From assembly GCF_001792815.1 (NCBI RefSeq), contig NZ_CP017674.1:310001-374000 (forward strand): a stretch of DNA of 64,000 bases. Reading direction: 5' to 3'. This DNA comes from Microbacterium sp. BH-3-3-3. Its GTDB lineage: Bacteria > Actinomycetota > Actinomycetes > Actinomycetales > Microbacteriaceae. Position 1 is the stretch's first letter. Every line of letters begins with the position of its first letter. Made by a program: the position numbers and the translations under genes. The notes below the pieces were generated by a model. That model made no database searches. It was not told the origin of the DNA and saw only the letters and a list, made by a program, of their open reading frames with translations. Of the stretch, positions 30,001-38,949 are shown piece by piece.

Positions 30001-31677
30001 GAGGGCGGTCAGCTGCCTCCGACCAAGGTGTACCCGTGGGTGGCGCGGACGCGTCACGCGACCGCGGGCGTGGGCCTCATCTCGCCCCCGCCGCACCACG
30101 ACATCTACTCGATCGAAGACCTCAAGCAGCTGATCTTCGACCTCAAGCGCGCCAACCCCTCGGCCCGCATCCACACCAAGCTCGTGAGCCAGTCGGGCAT
30201 CGGTGCGGTCGCCGCCGGCGTCGCCAAGGCGCTCAGCGACGTCATCCTGGTCTCGGGCCAGGACGGCGGCACGGGTGCGAGCCCCATGAACTCGCTCAAG
30301 CACGCGGGCACGCCCTGGGAGCTCGGCCTGGCCGAGACGCAGCAGACGCTCATGCTCAACGGCATGCGCGACCGCGTGGTCGTGCAGGTCGACGGGCAGA
30401 TGAAGACCGGCCGCGACGTCGTGATCGGCGCGCTGCTGGGCGCCGAGGAGTTCGGTTTCGCGACCGCCCCCCTCGTCGTCTCGGGCTGCATCATGATGCG
30501 CGTCTGCCACCTCGACACCTGCCCCGTGGGTGTCGCGACGCAGAACCCCGTGCTGCGCTCGCGCTTCACCGGCAAGGCCGAGTACATCGTCACCTTCATG
30601 GAGTTCATCGCCCAGGAGGTGCGGGAGTACCTCGCCGCCCTCGGCTACCGCTCGATCGACGAGATCGTCGGGCGCACCGACCTGCTCGACGTGAACGAGG
30701 CGATCCAGCACTGGAAGGCGCGCGGGCTCAACCTCGCGCCGATCCTCGAGGGACCCCGCTTCGCCGACGACGAACCGCGTCGACACGCGCGCAACCAGAA
30801 CCACGAGCTCGAGGAGCACTTCGACGTGCAGCTCATCGAGCGCGCGCAGGACGTCATCGCGCACGGCGGTCAGCTCACGATCGACCTGCCCATCCGCAAC
30901 ACGGCCCGCGCGGTCGGGACCATGCTCGGCCACCACGTCACCAAGGCGCGCGGCGAGCACGGTCTGCCCGAGAACTCGATCGACGTGCGTCTGACCGGCT
31001 CGGCCGGACAGTCGTTCGGTGCGTTCATGCCCGCCGGCATCACGCTGCGCCTCGAGGGCGACTCCAACGACTACGTCGGCAAGGGCCTGTCGGGCGGGAC
31101 GATCGTCGTGCGGCCGCCGCGCGGCTCGTCGTTCGCGGCCTCCGAGAACGTCATCGCCGGAAACGTCATCGGCTACGGCGCCACGCAGGGGCAGATGTTC
31201 CTCAACGGCGTCGTCGGCGAGCGGTTCCTCGTGCGCAACTCCGGCGCGACGGCGGTCGTCGAGGGCGTGGGCGACCACGCGCTCGAGTACATGACCGGTG
31301 GACTCGCGGTCATCCTCGGCGCCACGGGCCGCAACCTCGGCGCGGGTATGTCGGGCGGCCAGGCCTACGTCTACCGACTCGACAGCGACCTCGTGAACCG
31401 CGAGGCCCTGGCATCCGGCGAGCTCGTTCTGGGCGCCCTCGGATCCGGGGATGCCGAGATCCTGCGCGACCTGCTCGAGAAGCACGTCGCAGAGACCGAT
31501 TCCACCCTCGCCCGTCGTCTGCTCGACGACTTCGAGACCGAGGTGGACAATTTCGTCCGGGTGCTGCCACGCGACTACGCCGCCGTGCTGCAGACCCGCC
31601 AGGAGGCGGTTGCCGAGGGGCTCGACCCCGACGGCGACGTCGTCTGGAAGCGCATTCTGGAGGTGACGGGTGGCTGA
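27100..31677 (+). CDS. gltB: Glutamate synthase large subunit
   Basis: A 1525-residue enzyme making two glutamates from glutamine and 2-oxoglutarate. The class II amidotransferase domain starts at nucleophile C30 ([13 protein letters not shown]), so residues 1-29 are a propeptide. The central and FMN-binding domains follow; the 3Fe-4S cysteines are in [15 protein letters not shown]. The C-terminal beta-helix is Gly-rich ([11 protein letters not shown]). ATG 27100 is preferred (GAGGA 8 nt upstream); GTG 27085 is an alternative. The end overlaps gltD by 8 nt. Confidence 0.95.
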   Translation: MASSLRSDTVGGTFPVRQGMYDPSFEKDACGLAMVATLRGVAGHDIIDLALTALRNLEHRGAIGSDAGTGDGAGILTQMPDAFLRAVVDFDLPPVGEYAAGMVFLPLGHDERAAMKAGIEEIARHENLEVLGWREVPVEHENLGKLAYEARPAFEQLFIARPAVGDQPALSGIELDRRVYRLRKRARHEIDAYFVSLSSRTLGYKGMVTTLQLEPFYPDLSDERFVSELAVVHSRYSTNTFPSWPLAQPLRMLAHNGEINTVKGNRNWMRARQSQLESELIGDVRPLLPICTEGASDSASFDEVLELLTLTGRSLPHAIMMMVPEAYEKQATIDPDLRAFYDYHSMQMEPWDGPAALIFTDGTVVGATLDRNGLRPGRWTETTDGLVVIGSETGVLDFAPERIKRRGRLQPGRMFLVDTAQRRIVEDEEIKAELASLQPWGEWVDKGRVKLSELPEREHIVHPIASITRRQRTFGYTEEEVRILLTPMGQGGAEPLGAMGSDAPVAVLSDRPRMLFDYFSQQFAQVTNPPLDSIREEVVTSLSLGLGPERNLLDWGPDHTRTVTLDFPVIDNDELAKIQHIDTALRGRSSVTIRGLYRVEAGHKGLQKRLTQMCSEVDQAIEDGAEFIVLSDRDSNKDLAPIPSLLMLAAVHHHLIRKETRMKVGLVVEAGDVREVHHVATLIGYGASAVNPYLAMETVEYLVRAGFITGVTPQKAVKNLIYALGKGVLKIMSKMGISTVSSYAGAQVFEAVGLSRDFVDAYFTGTESKLGGVGLDVIAAENASRHEYAYPQDAAARAHERLWTGGEYQWRRDGAPHLFNPDTVFRLQHATRERRYDIFREYTHLIDDQAHELKTLRGLFSLRTDVRPPVPIDEVEPVSAIVKRFSTGAMSYGSISKEAHEVLAVAMNRIGGKSNTGEGGEDVDRLLDPERRSAIKQVASGRFGVTSLYLTQAEDIQIKLAQGAKPGEGGQLPPTKVYPWVARTRHATAGVGLISPPPHHDIYSIEDLKQLIFDLKRANPSARIHTKLVSQSGIGAVAAGVAKALSDVILVSGQDGGTGASPMNSLKHAGTPWELGLAETQQTLMLNGMRDRVVVQVDGQMKTGRDVVIGALLGAEEFGFATAPLVVSGCIMMRVCHLDTCPVGVATQNPVLRSRFTGKAEYIVTFMEFIAQEVREYLAALGYRSIDEIVGRTDLLDVNEAIQHWKARGLNLAPILEGPRFADDEPRRHARNQNHELEEHFDVQLIERAQDVIAHGGQLTIDLPIRNTARAVGTMLGHHVTKARGEHGLPENSIDVRLTGSAGQSFGAFMPAGITLRLEGDSNDYVGKGLSGGTIVVRPPRGSSFAASENVIAGNVIGYGATQGQMFLNGVVGERFLVRNSGATAVVEGVGDHALEYMTGGLAVILGATGRNLGAGMSGGQAYVYRLDSDLVNREALASGELVLGALGSGDAEILRDLLEKHVAETDSTLARRLLDDFETEVDNFVRVLPRDYAAVLQTRQEAVAEGLDPDGDVVWKRILEVTGG

Positions 31678-33136
31678 CCCGAAGGGCTTTCTCAAGACGA
31701 CGGAGCGCGAGCTCCCCAAGCGTCGACCGGTGCCCGTGCGCATCATGGACTGGAAAGAGGTGTACGAGCCGGGGGATTCGGCCGTCATCAAACGCCAGGC
31801 CGGGCGCTGCATGGACTGCGGCATCCCGTTCTGCCACAAGGGCTGCCCGCTCGGCAACCTGATCCCCGAGTGGAACGACCTCACGTGGCGGGGCGAGGGC
31901 CGTGCCGCCATCGAGCGCCTGCACGCGACGAACAACTTCCCCGAGTTCACCGGTCGGCTCTGCCCGGCGCCCTGCGAGAGCTCGTGCGTGCTGGGCATCA
32001 ACCAGCCCGCCGTCACGATCAAGCAGGTCGAGGTCTCGATCATCGACGAGGCCTTCTCGAACGGCTGGGTCGAGCCCGAGCCGCCCGAGCGCCTCACCGG
32101 CAAGACCGTCGCCGTCGTGGGCTCCGGTCCCGCCGGCCTCGCCGCGGCACAGCAGCTGACGCGTGCGGGTCACACGGTCGCCGTGTTCGAGCGCGACGAC
32201 CGCATCGGCGGCCTCATGCGCTACGGCATTCCCGACTTCAAGATGGAGAAGCGCCACCTCGAGCTGCGACTGCGGCAGATGCAGGCCGAGGGCACGCGTT
32301 TCCGCGCGGGCGTCGAGATCGGCAAGGACATCTCGTGGAGCGACCTGCGGGCGCGCTACGACGCCGTCGTGGTGGCCACCGGTTCGACCCTGCCGCGCGA
32401 CCTGGCGATCCCTGGCCGCGACCTCGACGGCGTGCACTACGCCATGGAGTACCTCATCGAGGGCAACAAGGCCGTCGCCGGCGACCAGGTGCCGCAGCAG
32501 ATCTCGGCCGAGGGCAAGCACGTCGTCGTCATCGGCGGTGGCGACACGGGCGCCGACTGCATCGGCACCGCGCACCGTCAGGGCGCGCTGAGCGTGACGA
32601 ACCTCGCCATCGGCAAGCAGCCGCCGTCGGAGCGCCCGGAGAACCAGCCGTGGCCGATGATGCCGAACCTCTTCGAGATGGCCTCGGCCCACGAAGAGGG
32701 CGGGGAGCGCTCCTTCCTCGCGTCGACCGTCGAGTTCCTCGGCAACGCCGCGGGCGAGGTCCGGGCCCTGCGGGTCGCCGAGACCGAGTACCTCGACGGC
32801 CGCCGTGTGCCCAAGAGCGGCACCGAGCGCGAGATCCCCGCCGACCTCGTGCTGATCGCCATGGGCTTCACCGGCCCCGAGAGCGCGCACCTCAGCGACC
32901 AGCTGGGCACGCGGTTCACCGATCGCGGCAACGTCGAACGCGATGCCACGTACGCGACCTCGACGCCGGGCGTGTTCGTCGCCGGCGATGCGGGTCGTGG
33001 CCAGTCCCTCATCGTGTGGGCCATCGCCGAGGGCCGTGCGGCCGCCGCCGAGGTCGACACGTTCCTCATGGGCGAGACGGTGCTGCCCGCACCGGTGCGC
33101 CCGACCGATGTCGCCATCGGCCTTCTGCCCACCTAA
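31670..33136 (+). CDS. gltD: Glutamate synthase small subunit
   Basis: A 488-residue FAD/NADPH protein that supplies electrons to GltB. N-terminal 4Fe-4S cysteines lie in [16 protein letters not shown] and [12 protein letters not shown]; the FAD site is [17 protein letters not shown] and the NADPH site [13 protein letters not shown]; the C-terminal FAD contact is [21 protein letters not shown] 31670 has GGAGG upstream inside gltB. Confidence 0.95.
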   Translation: MADPKGFLKTTERELPKRRPVPVRIMDWKEVYEPGDSAVIKRQAGRCMDCGIPFCHKGCPLGNLIPEWNDLTWRGEGRAAIERLHATNNFPEFTGRLCPAPCESSCVLGINQPAVTIKQVEVSIIDEAFSNGWVEPEPPERLTGKTVAVVGSGPAGLAAAQQLTRAGHTVAVFERDDRIGGLMRYGIPDFKMEKRHLELRLRQMQAEGTRFRAGVEIGKDISWSDLRARYDAVVVATGSTLPRDLAIPGRDLDGVHYAMEYLIEGNKAVAGDQVPQQISAEGKHVVVIGGGDTGADCIGTAHRQGALSVTNLAIGKQPPSERPENQPWPMMPNLFEMASAHEEGGERSFLASTVEFLGNAAGEVRALRVAETEYLDGRRVPKSGTEREIPADLVLIAMGFTGPESAHLSDQLGTRFTDRGNVERDATYATSTPGVFVAGDAGRGQSLIVWAIAEGRAAAAEVDTFLMGETVLPAPVRPTDVAIGLLPT

Positions 33137-33145
33137 GCTGGCAAG

Positions 33146-33157
33146 GGCCGATCGGCC
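33146..33157. promoter_or_regulatory. 12-bp perfect palindrome GGCCGATCGGCC upstream of pyk
   Basis: It lies 9 nt after gltD. A TAAGCT box at 33134-33139 (overlapping the gltD stop) would place a transcription start at the palindrome, so it could be an operator for pyk; a short attenuating hairpin is also possible. Confidence 0.3.
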
Positions 33158-33190
33158 ACTTCCCGAAAATTTCACGGAGCTTGAAACCGG

Positions 33191-34636
33191 ATGAGACGCG
33201 CCAAGATCGTCGCAACACTCGGGCCCGCCACGTCGTCGTATGAGATGGTTCGCGCCATCATCGACGCCGGTGTGGATGTCGCCCGCCTCAACCTGAGCCA
33301 CGGAGATTACTCCGTGCACGATGCCAACTTCGCCAACGTGCGCAAGGCGGCAGAAGACGCCGGTCGCCCGGTCGCCGCCCTCGTCGACCTCCAGGGTCCG
33401 AAGATCCGCCTCGGCAAGTTCGAGAACGGCCCCCACGACCTGCTGCCCGGTGACATCTTCAAGATCACCATCGAAGACATCCTCGGCACCAAAGAGATCG
33501 TCGGCACCACGTTCAAGGGCCTTCCGCAGGACGTCCGCCCCGGCGACTTCCTGCTGATCGACGACGGCAAGGTCCGCGTCGAGGTCGTCGAGACCGACGG
33601 CACCGTCGTGACCACCAAGGTCATCGTCGGCGGTCCGGTCTCGAACAACAAGGGCATCAACCTGCCCGGCGTGGCCGTCAACGTGCCCGCGCTGAGCGAG
33701 AAGGACGAAGCCGATCTGCGCTGGGGCCTCAACGCCGGCGCCGATCTGATCGCGCTGTCGTTCGTCCGCGACGCCAGCGACATCACCCGCGTGCACGAGA
33801 TCATGGCCGAAGAGGGACGCTACGTCCCCGTCATCGCCAAGATCGAGAAGCCGCAGGCGGTCGACAACCTCGAAGAGATCATCGACGCGTTCGACGGCAT
33901 CATGGTCGCCCGTGGCGACCTGGGCGTCGAGCTGCCGCTCGAGGCCGTGCCGATCGTGCAGAAGCGCGCCGTCGAGCTGGCCCGCCGCATGGCGAAGCCC
34001 GTCATCGTCGCGACGCAGATGCTCGAATCGATGATCACCAGCCCGGTGCCCACCCGCGCCGAGACCAGCGACGTCGCCAACGCCGTCCTTGACGGTGCGG
34101 ACGCTGTCATGCTCTCGGGCGAGACCAGCGTCGGCGACTACCCGGTCGTGGTCGTCGAGACCATGGCGCGCATCGTGGAGTCCACCGAAGAGCACGGCCT
34201 CGATCGCATCGCGCCGCTGACCAACAAGCCGCGCACCCAGGGCGGTGCGATCACCCTCGCCGCCGTCGAGGTCGCCGACTTCGTCGAGGCGAAGTACCTC
34301 TGCGTCTTCACCGAGTCCGGTGACTCGGCGCGTCGCATGTCGCGCCTGCGTGCGACCATCCCCATGATCGCGTTCACGCCCGAGCCCGGCATCCGCCGCC
34401 GCCTGGCGCTGACGTGGGGCGTGCGCTCCACGCTGGTGGAGCACGTGTCGCACACCGACAAGATGTTCCTGCAGGTCGACGACTACCTGCTGTCGAACGA
34501 CCTGGCCAAGGTCGGCGACAAGGTCGTGGTCATCTCGGGTTCCCCTCCCGGAATCGCGGGCTCGACCAACGACCTGCGCGTGCACCGCGTCGGGGACGCC
34601 GTGCACGGTGCGGCTCCCGGTTACCAGGACGTCTGA
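33191..34636 (+). CDS. pyk: Pyruvate kinase
   Basis: A 481-residue glycolytic enzyme (PEP + ADP to pyruvate + ATP). Motifs: RRAKIVATLGPATSS, ARLNLSHGDY, the catalytic Lys region VPVIAKIEKPQAVDN, IMVARGDLGVELP and the C-terminal regulatory domain with FTESGDSARRMSRLR. GGAG lies 12 nt before ATG 33191. A strong terminator follows. Confidence 0.95.
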   Translation: MRRAKIVATLGPATSSYEMVRAIIDAGVDVARLNLSHGDYSVHDANFANVRKAAEDAGRPVAALVDLQGPKIRLGKFENGPHDLLPGDIFKITIEDILGTKEIVGTTFKGLPQDVRPGDFLLIDDGKVRVEVVETDGTVVTTKVIVGGPVSNNKGINLPGVAVNVPALSEKDEADLRWGLNAGADLIALSFVRDASDITRVHEIMAEEGRYVPVIAKIEKPQAVDNLEEIIDAFDGIMVARGDLGVELPLEAVPIVQKRAVELARRMAKPVIVATQMLESMITSPVPTRAETSDVANAVLDGADAVMLSGETSVGDYPVVVVETMARIVESTEEHGLDRIAPLTNKPRTQGGAITLAAVEVADFVEAKYLCVFTESGDSARRMSRLRATIPMIAFTPEPGIRRRLALTWGVRSTLVEHVSHTDKMFLQVDDYLLSNDLAKVGDKVVVISGSPPGIAGSTNDLRVHRVGDAVHGAAPGYQDV

Positions 34637-34643
34637 GTCCCGA

Positions 34644-34675
34644 CGACGCGCGCCGGTTCATTCCGGCGCGCGTCG
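34644..34675 (+). terminator. Rho-independent-type terminator after pyk
   Basis: A perfect 13-bp GC stem (CGACGCGCGCCGG / CCGGCGCGCGTCG) with loop TTCATT begins 7 nt after the pyk stop, followed by CCTTCGTTC, a weak T tract. Confidence 0.8.
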
Positions 34676-34713
34676 CCTTCGTTCCCGCCCGGTAGATTGG
34701 GAACGCAACACCT

Positions 34714-34794
34714 GCCGGTGTGGCGGAATGGCAGACGCGGGGCACTCAAAATGCTCTGTCGAAAGACGTGTGGGTTCGAGTCCCACCACCGGTA
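34714..34794 (+). tRNA. tRNA-Leu (anticodon CAA)
   Basis: The acceptor GCCGGTG pairs with CACCGGT (one G-U), the anticodon loop CTCAAAA gives CAA, a variable arm of class II size is present, and the T arm GTGGGTTCGAGTCCCAC is canonical. Length is 81 nt with A as the discriminator; CCA is not encoded. It decodes UUG. It lies alone between pyk and the ANTAR regulator. Confidence 0.93.
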
Positions 34795-34855
34795 CCCGCG
34801 ACAGCATCCCGTGCGATCGGGGGCTGCGATCCGGGGGATTGTCCCCTCCCAGACT

Positions 34856-34861
34856 TAGGAT
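34856..34861 (+). promoter_or_regulatory. -10 box TAGGAT giving a leaderless pdtaR mRNA
   Basis: TAGGAT ends 6 nt before the GTG start at 34868; no ribosome-binding site is present. Confidence 0.6.
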
Positions 34862-34867
34862 GGTTCC

Positions 34868-35488
34868 GTGACTGATCAAGAAGCCGTTCCGGCCAGCGCT
34901 CCGAACGCACCTCGACGCGTCGTCGTGGCCGAAGACGAGTCGCTCATCCGCCTCGACATCGTCGAGATCCTGCGCGACAACGGCTATGACGTCGTGGGCG
35001 AAGCGGGCGACGGCGAGACCGCCGTGCAGCTCGCCACCGAGCTGCGTCCCGATCTCGTGATCATGGATGTCAAGATGCCGCAGCTCGACGGCATCAGCGC
35101 CGCCGAGAAGCTCAGCAAGAACCACATCGCCCCCGTGGTGCTGCTCACCGCCTTCAGCCAGAAGGAGCTCGTCGAGCGTGCCAGCGAAGCCGGCGCCCTG
35201 GCGTACGTCGTGAAGCCCTTCACGCCGAACGACCTGCTTCCCGCGATCGAGATCGCCCTCGCCCGCTACGAGCAGATCATCACGCTCGAGGCCGAGGTCG
35301 CCGACATGGTCGAGCGCTTCGAGACCCGCAAGCTCGTCGACCGGGCCAAGGGCCTGCTCAACGAGAAGATGGGCCTCAGCGAGCCCGAGGCCTTCCGCTG
35401 GATCCAGAAGGCGTCGATGGACCGCCGCCTCACCATGCAGGACGTCGCCAAGGCGATCATCGAGCAGCTGGCCCCCAAGAAGGGCTGA
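34868..35488 (+). CDS. pdtaR: ANTAR-domain response regulator (PdtaR-like)
   Basis: A 206-residue protein: receiver domain (about 17-135) with acidic pocket EDE, phospho-acceptor D67 (VIMDVKMP) and Lys in VVKPF, then an ANTAR RNA-binding domain (about 145-200; LVDRAKGLLNEKMGLSEPEAFRWIQKASMDRRLTM). Relatives such as Rv1626 are phosphorylated by PdtaS and bind RNA hairpins to prevent transcription termination. The sensor kinase gene is not in the window. GTG 34868 fits the leaderless promoter. Position before polA matches mycobacteria. Confidence 0.9.
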   Translation: MTDQEAVPASAPNAPRRVVVAEDESLIRLDIVEILRDNGYDVVGEAGDGETAVQLATELRPDLVIMDVKMPQLDGISAAEKLSKNHIAPVVLLTAFSQKELVERASEAGALAYVVKPFTPNDLLPAIEIALARYEQIITLEAEVADMVERFETRKLVDRAKGLLNEKMGLSEPEAFRWIQKASMDRRLTMQDVAKAIIEQLAPKKG

Positions 35489-35502
35489 CGAGACCTCTCG
35501 CG

Positions 35503-35533
35503 AAATGGATGCCACTTCGGTGGCATCCATTTT
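35503..35533. terminator. Terminator with UUCG tetraloop between convergent genes
   Basis: A perfect 13-bp stem (AAATGGATGCCAC / GTGGCATCCATTT) closes a TTCG loop and ends in a T run; the A-rich 5' side makes it usable in both directions. It serves pdtaR (+) and probably the thioesterase (-). The arms contain GGATGCC/GGCATCC. Confidence 0.9.
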
Positions 35534-35609
35534 TCGTTCCCGGGGGAGGGGGTCGGTGGAGGGGCCGAGCCTGTCAGCGCGACGGCAAGGGCCGCGCGCG
35601 CGACCACGA

Positions 35610-36044
35610 TCAGCGCGCGGGGGCGTCCTTGATCATGTTCGTGATGCGCACCGTCGAGCAACGGCGGCCCTGCTCGTCGGAGATCGCGATCTCGTGCACC
35701 GTCAGCGAACGGCCCAGGTGGATCGGTGTGCAGACGCCGGTGACATGGCCCGAGGTGGCGGAGCGCGTGTGCGTGGCGTTGATGTCGATGCCGACGGCCA
35801 GACGCCCCGGACCCGCGTGCAGGTTGGCGGCCATCGATCCCAGCGACTCGCCGAGCACGACGTAGGCGCCCCCGTGCAGCAGGCCGACCGGCTGGGTGTT
35901 GCCCTCGACGGGCATGGTGGCCACGCACCGGTCGACGGTGAACTCCACCCACTCAAGGCCCATCTTCTCGGCGAGGGCGCCCATTCCGCGCAGCTTCGCC
36001 CAGTCGAGGCCGGACACGGAGTCGGAGGGTGTGGACGTCATCAT
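35610..36044 (-). CDS. Hotdog-fold thioesterase (PaaI family)
   Basis: A 144-residue protein with the hotdog signature GNTQPVGLLHGGAYVVLGESLGS and the central ATHTRSATSGHVTGVC; it would hydrolyse acyl- or aryl-CoA. Its exact substrate is unknown. Two adjacent ATGs (36044, 36041) could start it; the second has the better distance to GAAGG. It runs convergent to pdtaR and divergent from polA, 56 bp away. Confidence 0.85.
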   Translation of the reverse strand: MMTSTPSDSVSGLDWAKLRGMGALAEKMGLEWVEFTVDRCVATMPVEGNTQPVGLLHGGAYVVLGESLGSMAANLHAGPGRLAVGIDINATHTRSATSGHVTGVCTPIHLGRSLTVHEIAISDEQGRRCSTVRITNMIKDAPAR

Positions 36045-36088
36045 CGCCTTCGTCGGGCCGGGACCGGGGGAGTGTCCGTGGCACTCGT

Positions 36089-36094
36089 TACGCT
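36089..36094 (+). promoter_or_regulatory. -10 box TACGCT giving a leaderless polA mRNA
   Basis: TACGCT ends 6 nt before GTG 36101. It lies in the short divergent gap with the thioesterase gene. Confidence 0.55.
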
Positions 36095-36100
36095 GGAGGA

Positions 36101-38740
36101 GTGACGGATGCCGAAAAGCCTACTCTCCTCGTCGTCGACGGCCACTCGCTGGCCTACCGCGCGTTCTACGCGCTGCCCGTCGACAACTTCTCCACGAAGG
36201 ACGGACAGCACACCAACGGCATCTACGGCTTCCTGTCGATGTTCGTCAACCTCGTGAAGGCCGAGAAGCCGACGCACCTGGCCGTGGCGTTCGACACCTC
36301 GCGGCAGTCGTTCCGCACGCGCGAGTACGCCGAGTACAAGGCGAACCGCAGCGAGTCTCCCGCCGAGTTCAAGGGCCAGATCCCGCTGCTGCAGGACTGC
36401 CTGCGGGCGATGGGCGTCCCCGTGCTCGCGAAAGAGGACTTCGAGGCCGACGACATCCTCGCCACCCTCGCCACGCAGGGTGAGGCCGAGGGTTTCACCG
36501 TGCTCGTGTGCTCGGGCGACCGCGACACCATCCAGCTCGTCACCGACGACGTCACGCTGCTGTATCCGAACGTGCAGGGCGTGTCGCAGCTGAAGCGCTA
36601 CGACACCGCCGCCGTCATCGAGAAGTACGGCCTGCCGCCGGCGCAGTACCCCGAGATCGCCGCCCTGGTCGGTGAGACCAGCGACAACCTGCCGGGTGTG
36701 CCCAAGGTCGGCGAGAAGACGGCCGTGAAGTGGCTGACCCAGTGGGGCTCGCTCGATGCCCTGCTCGACAACGCCGACAAGATCACCGGCGTCGTCGGCG
36801 GCAACCTGCGCGAGCACATCGACGGCGTGCGGCGCAACCGCACCCTCAACCGTCTGCTGCGCGACGTCGAGCTCGACAAGGCCCCCGGCGACCTCGCGAT
36901 GCAGCCGCTCGACGCGCAGGCCGTGCGCGACATCTTCGCGCGTCTCGAATTCCGCACGCTTCTGCCGCGCGTGTTCGACGCCCTCGGTGGCGACCCGGGC
37001 GATGCCGTCGACGAGGCTCGGCCCACGGCGACCGCGCCCACTCCCGCCACCCTCGACGCCACGGCTCTCGTCGAGTGGGCGACGGGCGCCACGGGCCCCG
37101 TGGGACTGTCCCTCACCCTCGAGGGCGGCCGACCCGCGCACCTCGGCCTGGCGACCGCCGACGCCGCGGCCGAGGCCGCGTGGACCCCCGCGGTCCGTGA
37201 CTCCCTCGCCGAGTGGTTGGCCTCCGATGCGCCCAAGGTCCTGGCCGATGCCAAGCCCCAGATCAAGGCGCTCGCCCGCGAAGACGTGACCCTGCGCGGC
37301 ATCGCCTCCGACGTCATCCTGGCCGGCTGGCTCGTGCGCCCCAGCTTCCCCGACAAGACGCTGGGCGACCTCGTCGAGCGCTTCCTCGACGAGAAGCTCC
37401 CCGAGGCCGACCCCACGCAGCTCGTCCCTGAGACCGAGGGCGCCACGCCCGGCCAGCTCGCGTGGTTCATCCGCCGCGTGGCCGAGGCGCAGCGCGCCGA
37501 CATGCCCGCGCGCGTCGCCGAGGTGCTCGACGACATCGAGCTGCCCTCGCTCACCGCCCTGGCCGACATGGAGCTCGCCGGCGTCGCGGTCTCGCACGAG
37601 AAGCTGTCGAGCTTCTCGGCCGAGCTCGGCGCGCGAGCCGACGCGCTCGCCCGTGACGCCTACGCGGCGATCGGCCACGAGGTGAACCTCGGTTCCCCCA
37701 AGCAGCTGCAAGAGGTGCTGTTCGACGAGCTGCAGCTGCCGAAGACGCGCAAGACGAAGAGCGGCTACACCACCGACGCCGCCGCCCTGGCCGACCTGCA
37801 AGAGAGCGCGCCGCACCCGTTCCTCGACCTGCTGCTCAAGCACCGCGAGGCGACCAAGCTCAAGCAGATCATCGACGCCCTCGACGCGGCCACCGGCGCC
37901 GACGGGCGCATCCACACGACCTACGTGCAGACCGGCAGCCAGACGGGGCGCCTGTCGAGCACCGACCCCAACCTGCAGAACATCCCGATCCGTACCGAAG
38001 AGAGCCGCCGCATCCGTGCGGCCTTCGAGGTCGGCGAGGGGTACGAGACCCTGCTCACCGCCGACTACTCACAGATCGAGATGCGCATCATGGCGCACCT
38101 GTCGGGCGACCCCGGGCTGATCGAGGCGTTCAACTCGGGCGAAGACCTGCACCGCTTCGTCGGCGCGCGCGTCTTCGGCGTCGAGCCCGCCGAGGTCACC
38201 CCGGCCATGCGCACCAAGGTCAAGGCCATGTCGTACGGCCTCGTGTACGGCCTGTCGGCGTTCGGGCTGTCGAAGCAGCTGCGCATCGAGCAGTCCGAGG
38301 CGAAGAAGCTCATGCTCGAGTACTTCGCCCGCTTCGGCGCCGTCCGCGACTACCTGCGGGGGTCGGTGGAGCAGGCCCGCCAAGACGGCTACACCGAGAC
38401 GATCTTCGGCCGCCGCCGCCCGTTCCCCGACCTCACCAGCATGAACCGCGTGCTGCGCGAGAACGCCGAGCGCGCAGCCCTCAACGCCCCCATCCAGGGC
38501 AGCGCCGCCGACATCATGAAGGTCGCGCTGTTCCGCATCAGCGACGAGCTGGCATCCGCGGGTCTGCGCTCGCGTGTGCTGCTGCAGATCCACGACGAGC
38601 TCGTCGTCGAGGTGGCGACGGGGGAGTGGGATGCCGTGGAGCAGATCGTGCGTGCGCGCATGGCCGACGCCGCCCAGCTCACCGTGCCGCTCGACGTGCA
38701 GATCGGTCGCGGGGCGGACTGGGACGAAGCCGGGCACTGA
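36101..38740 (+). CDS. polA: DNA polymerase I
   Basis: An 879-residue repair and Okazaki-fragment enzyme. Residues 1 to about 290 are the 5'-nuclease domain (LLVVDGHSLAYRAFYAL, FEADDILATLA, GDRDTIQLV). The middle region (about 300-480) aligns with a 3'-5' exonuclease but lacks its acidic DxE site, as in other actinobacterial Pol I. The polymerase domain has motif A (LTADYSQIEMRI), motif B (RTKVKAMSYGLVYGLSAFG) and motif C (QIHDELVVEV). GTG 36101 gives the standard N-terminus and fits the leaderless promoter. Confidence 0.95.
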   Translation: MTDAEKPTLLVVDGHSLAYRAFYALPVDNFSTKDGQHTNGIYGFLSMFVNLVKAEKPTHLAVAFDTSRQSFRTREYAEYKANRSESPAEFKGQIPLLQDCLRAMGVPVLAKEDFEADDILATLATQGEAEGFTVLVCSGDRDTIQLVTDDVTLLYPNVQGVSQLKRYDTAAVIEKYGLPPAQYPEIAALVGETSDNLPGVPKVGEKTAVKWLTQWGSLDALLDNADKITGVVGGNLREHIDGVRRNRTLNRLLRDVELDKAPGDLAMQPLDAQAVRDIFARLEFRTLLPRVFDALGGDPGDAVDEARPTATAPTPATLDATALVEWATGATGPVGLSLTLEGGRPAHLGLATADAAAEAAWTPAVRDSLAEWLASDAPKVLADAKPQIKALAREDVTLRGIASDVILAGWLVRPSFPDKTLGDLVERFLDEKLPEADPTQLVPETEGATPGQLAWFIRRVAEAQRADMPARVAEVLDDIELPSLTALADMELAGVAVSHEKLSSFSAELGARADALARDAYAAIGHEVNLGSPKQLQEVLFDELQLPKTRKTKSGYTTDAAALADLQESAPHPFLDLLLKHREATKLKQIIDALDAATGADGRIHTTYVQTGSQTGRLSSTDPNLQNIPIRTEESRRIRAAFEVGEGYETLLTADYSQIEMRIMAHLSGDPGLIEAFNSGEDLHRFVGARVFGVEPAEVTPAMRTKVKAMSYGLVYGLSAFGLSKQLRIEQSEAKKLMLEYFARFGAVRDYLRGSVEQARQDGYTETIFGRRRPFPDLTSMNRVLRENAERAALNAPIQGSAADIMKVALFRISDELASAGLRSRVLLQIHDELVVEVATGEWDAVEQIVRARMADAAQLTVPLDVQIGRGADWDEAGH

Positions 38741-38937
38741 CGCGGGGGCACGGGCTGCGCTTCCGCGCCGGGGTAGGGGGCCGCACGCCTCGGCGCACGG
38801 ACGACGCTGCCGCACCGGCGCCGCGGGCCGCTTGCTCCGGCGCGTTCGCACACCCGGGCGCCCTCGACCGTGCGTCATCTGCCGTATCGGCATCCGGCGC
38901 GATCCGGGGCCGAGGTGCATCTGCGCCCCGGCTTGCC

Positions 38938-38943
38938 TAGGCT
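38938..38943 (+). promoter_or_regulatory. -10 box TAGGCT giving a leaderless DUF885 mRNA
   Basis: TAGGCT ends 6 nt before ATG 38950; no ribosome-binding site is seen. Confidence 0.6.
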
Positions 38944-38949
38944 CGAAAG

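Noticed and set aside
31310..34606. Very long minus-strand open frames, here over 1000 codons and similar ones at 7199-10150 and 29029-32103
   Set aside because: They lie exactly opposite gltB/gltD/pyk and carB, read as Arg/Asp/Val-rich protein without domains, and reflect the lack of stops in high-GC antisense DNA.
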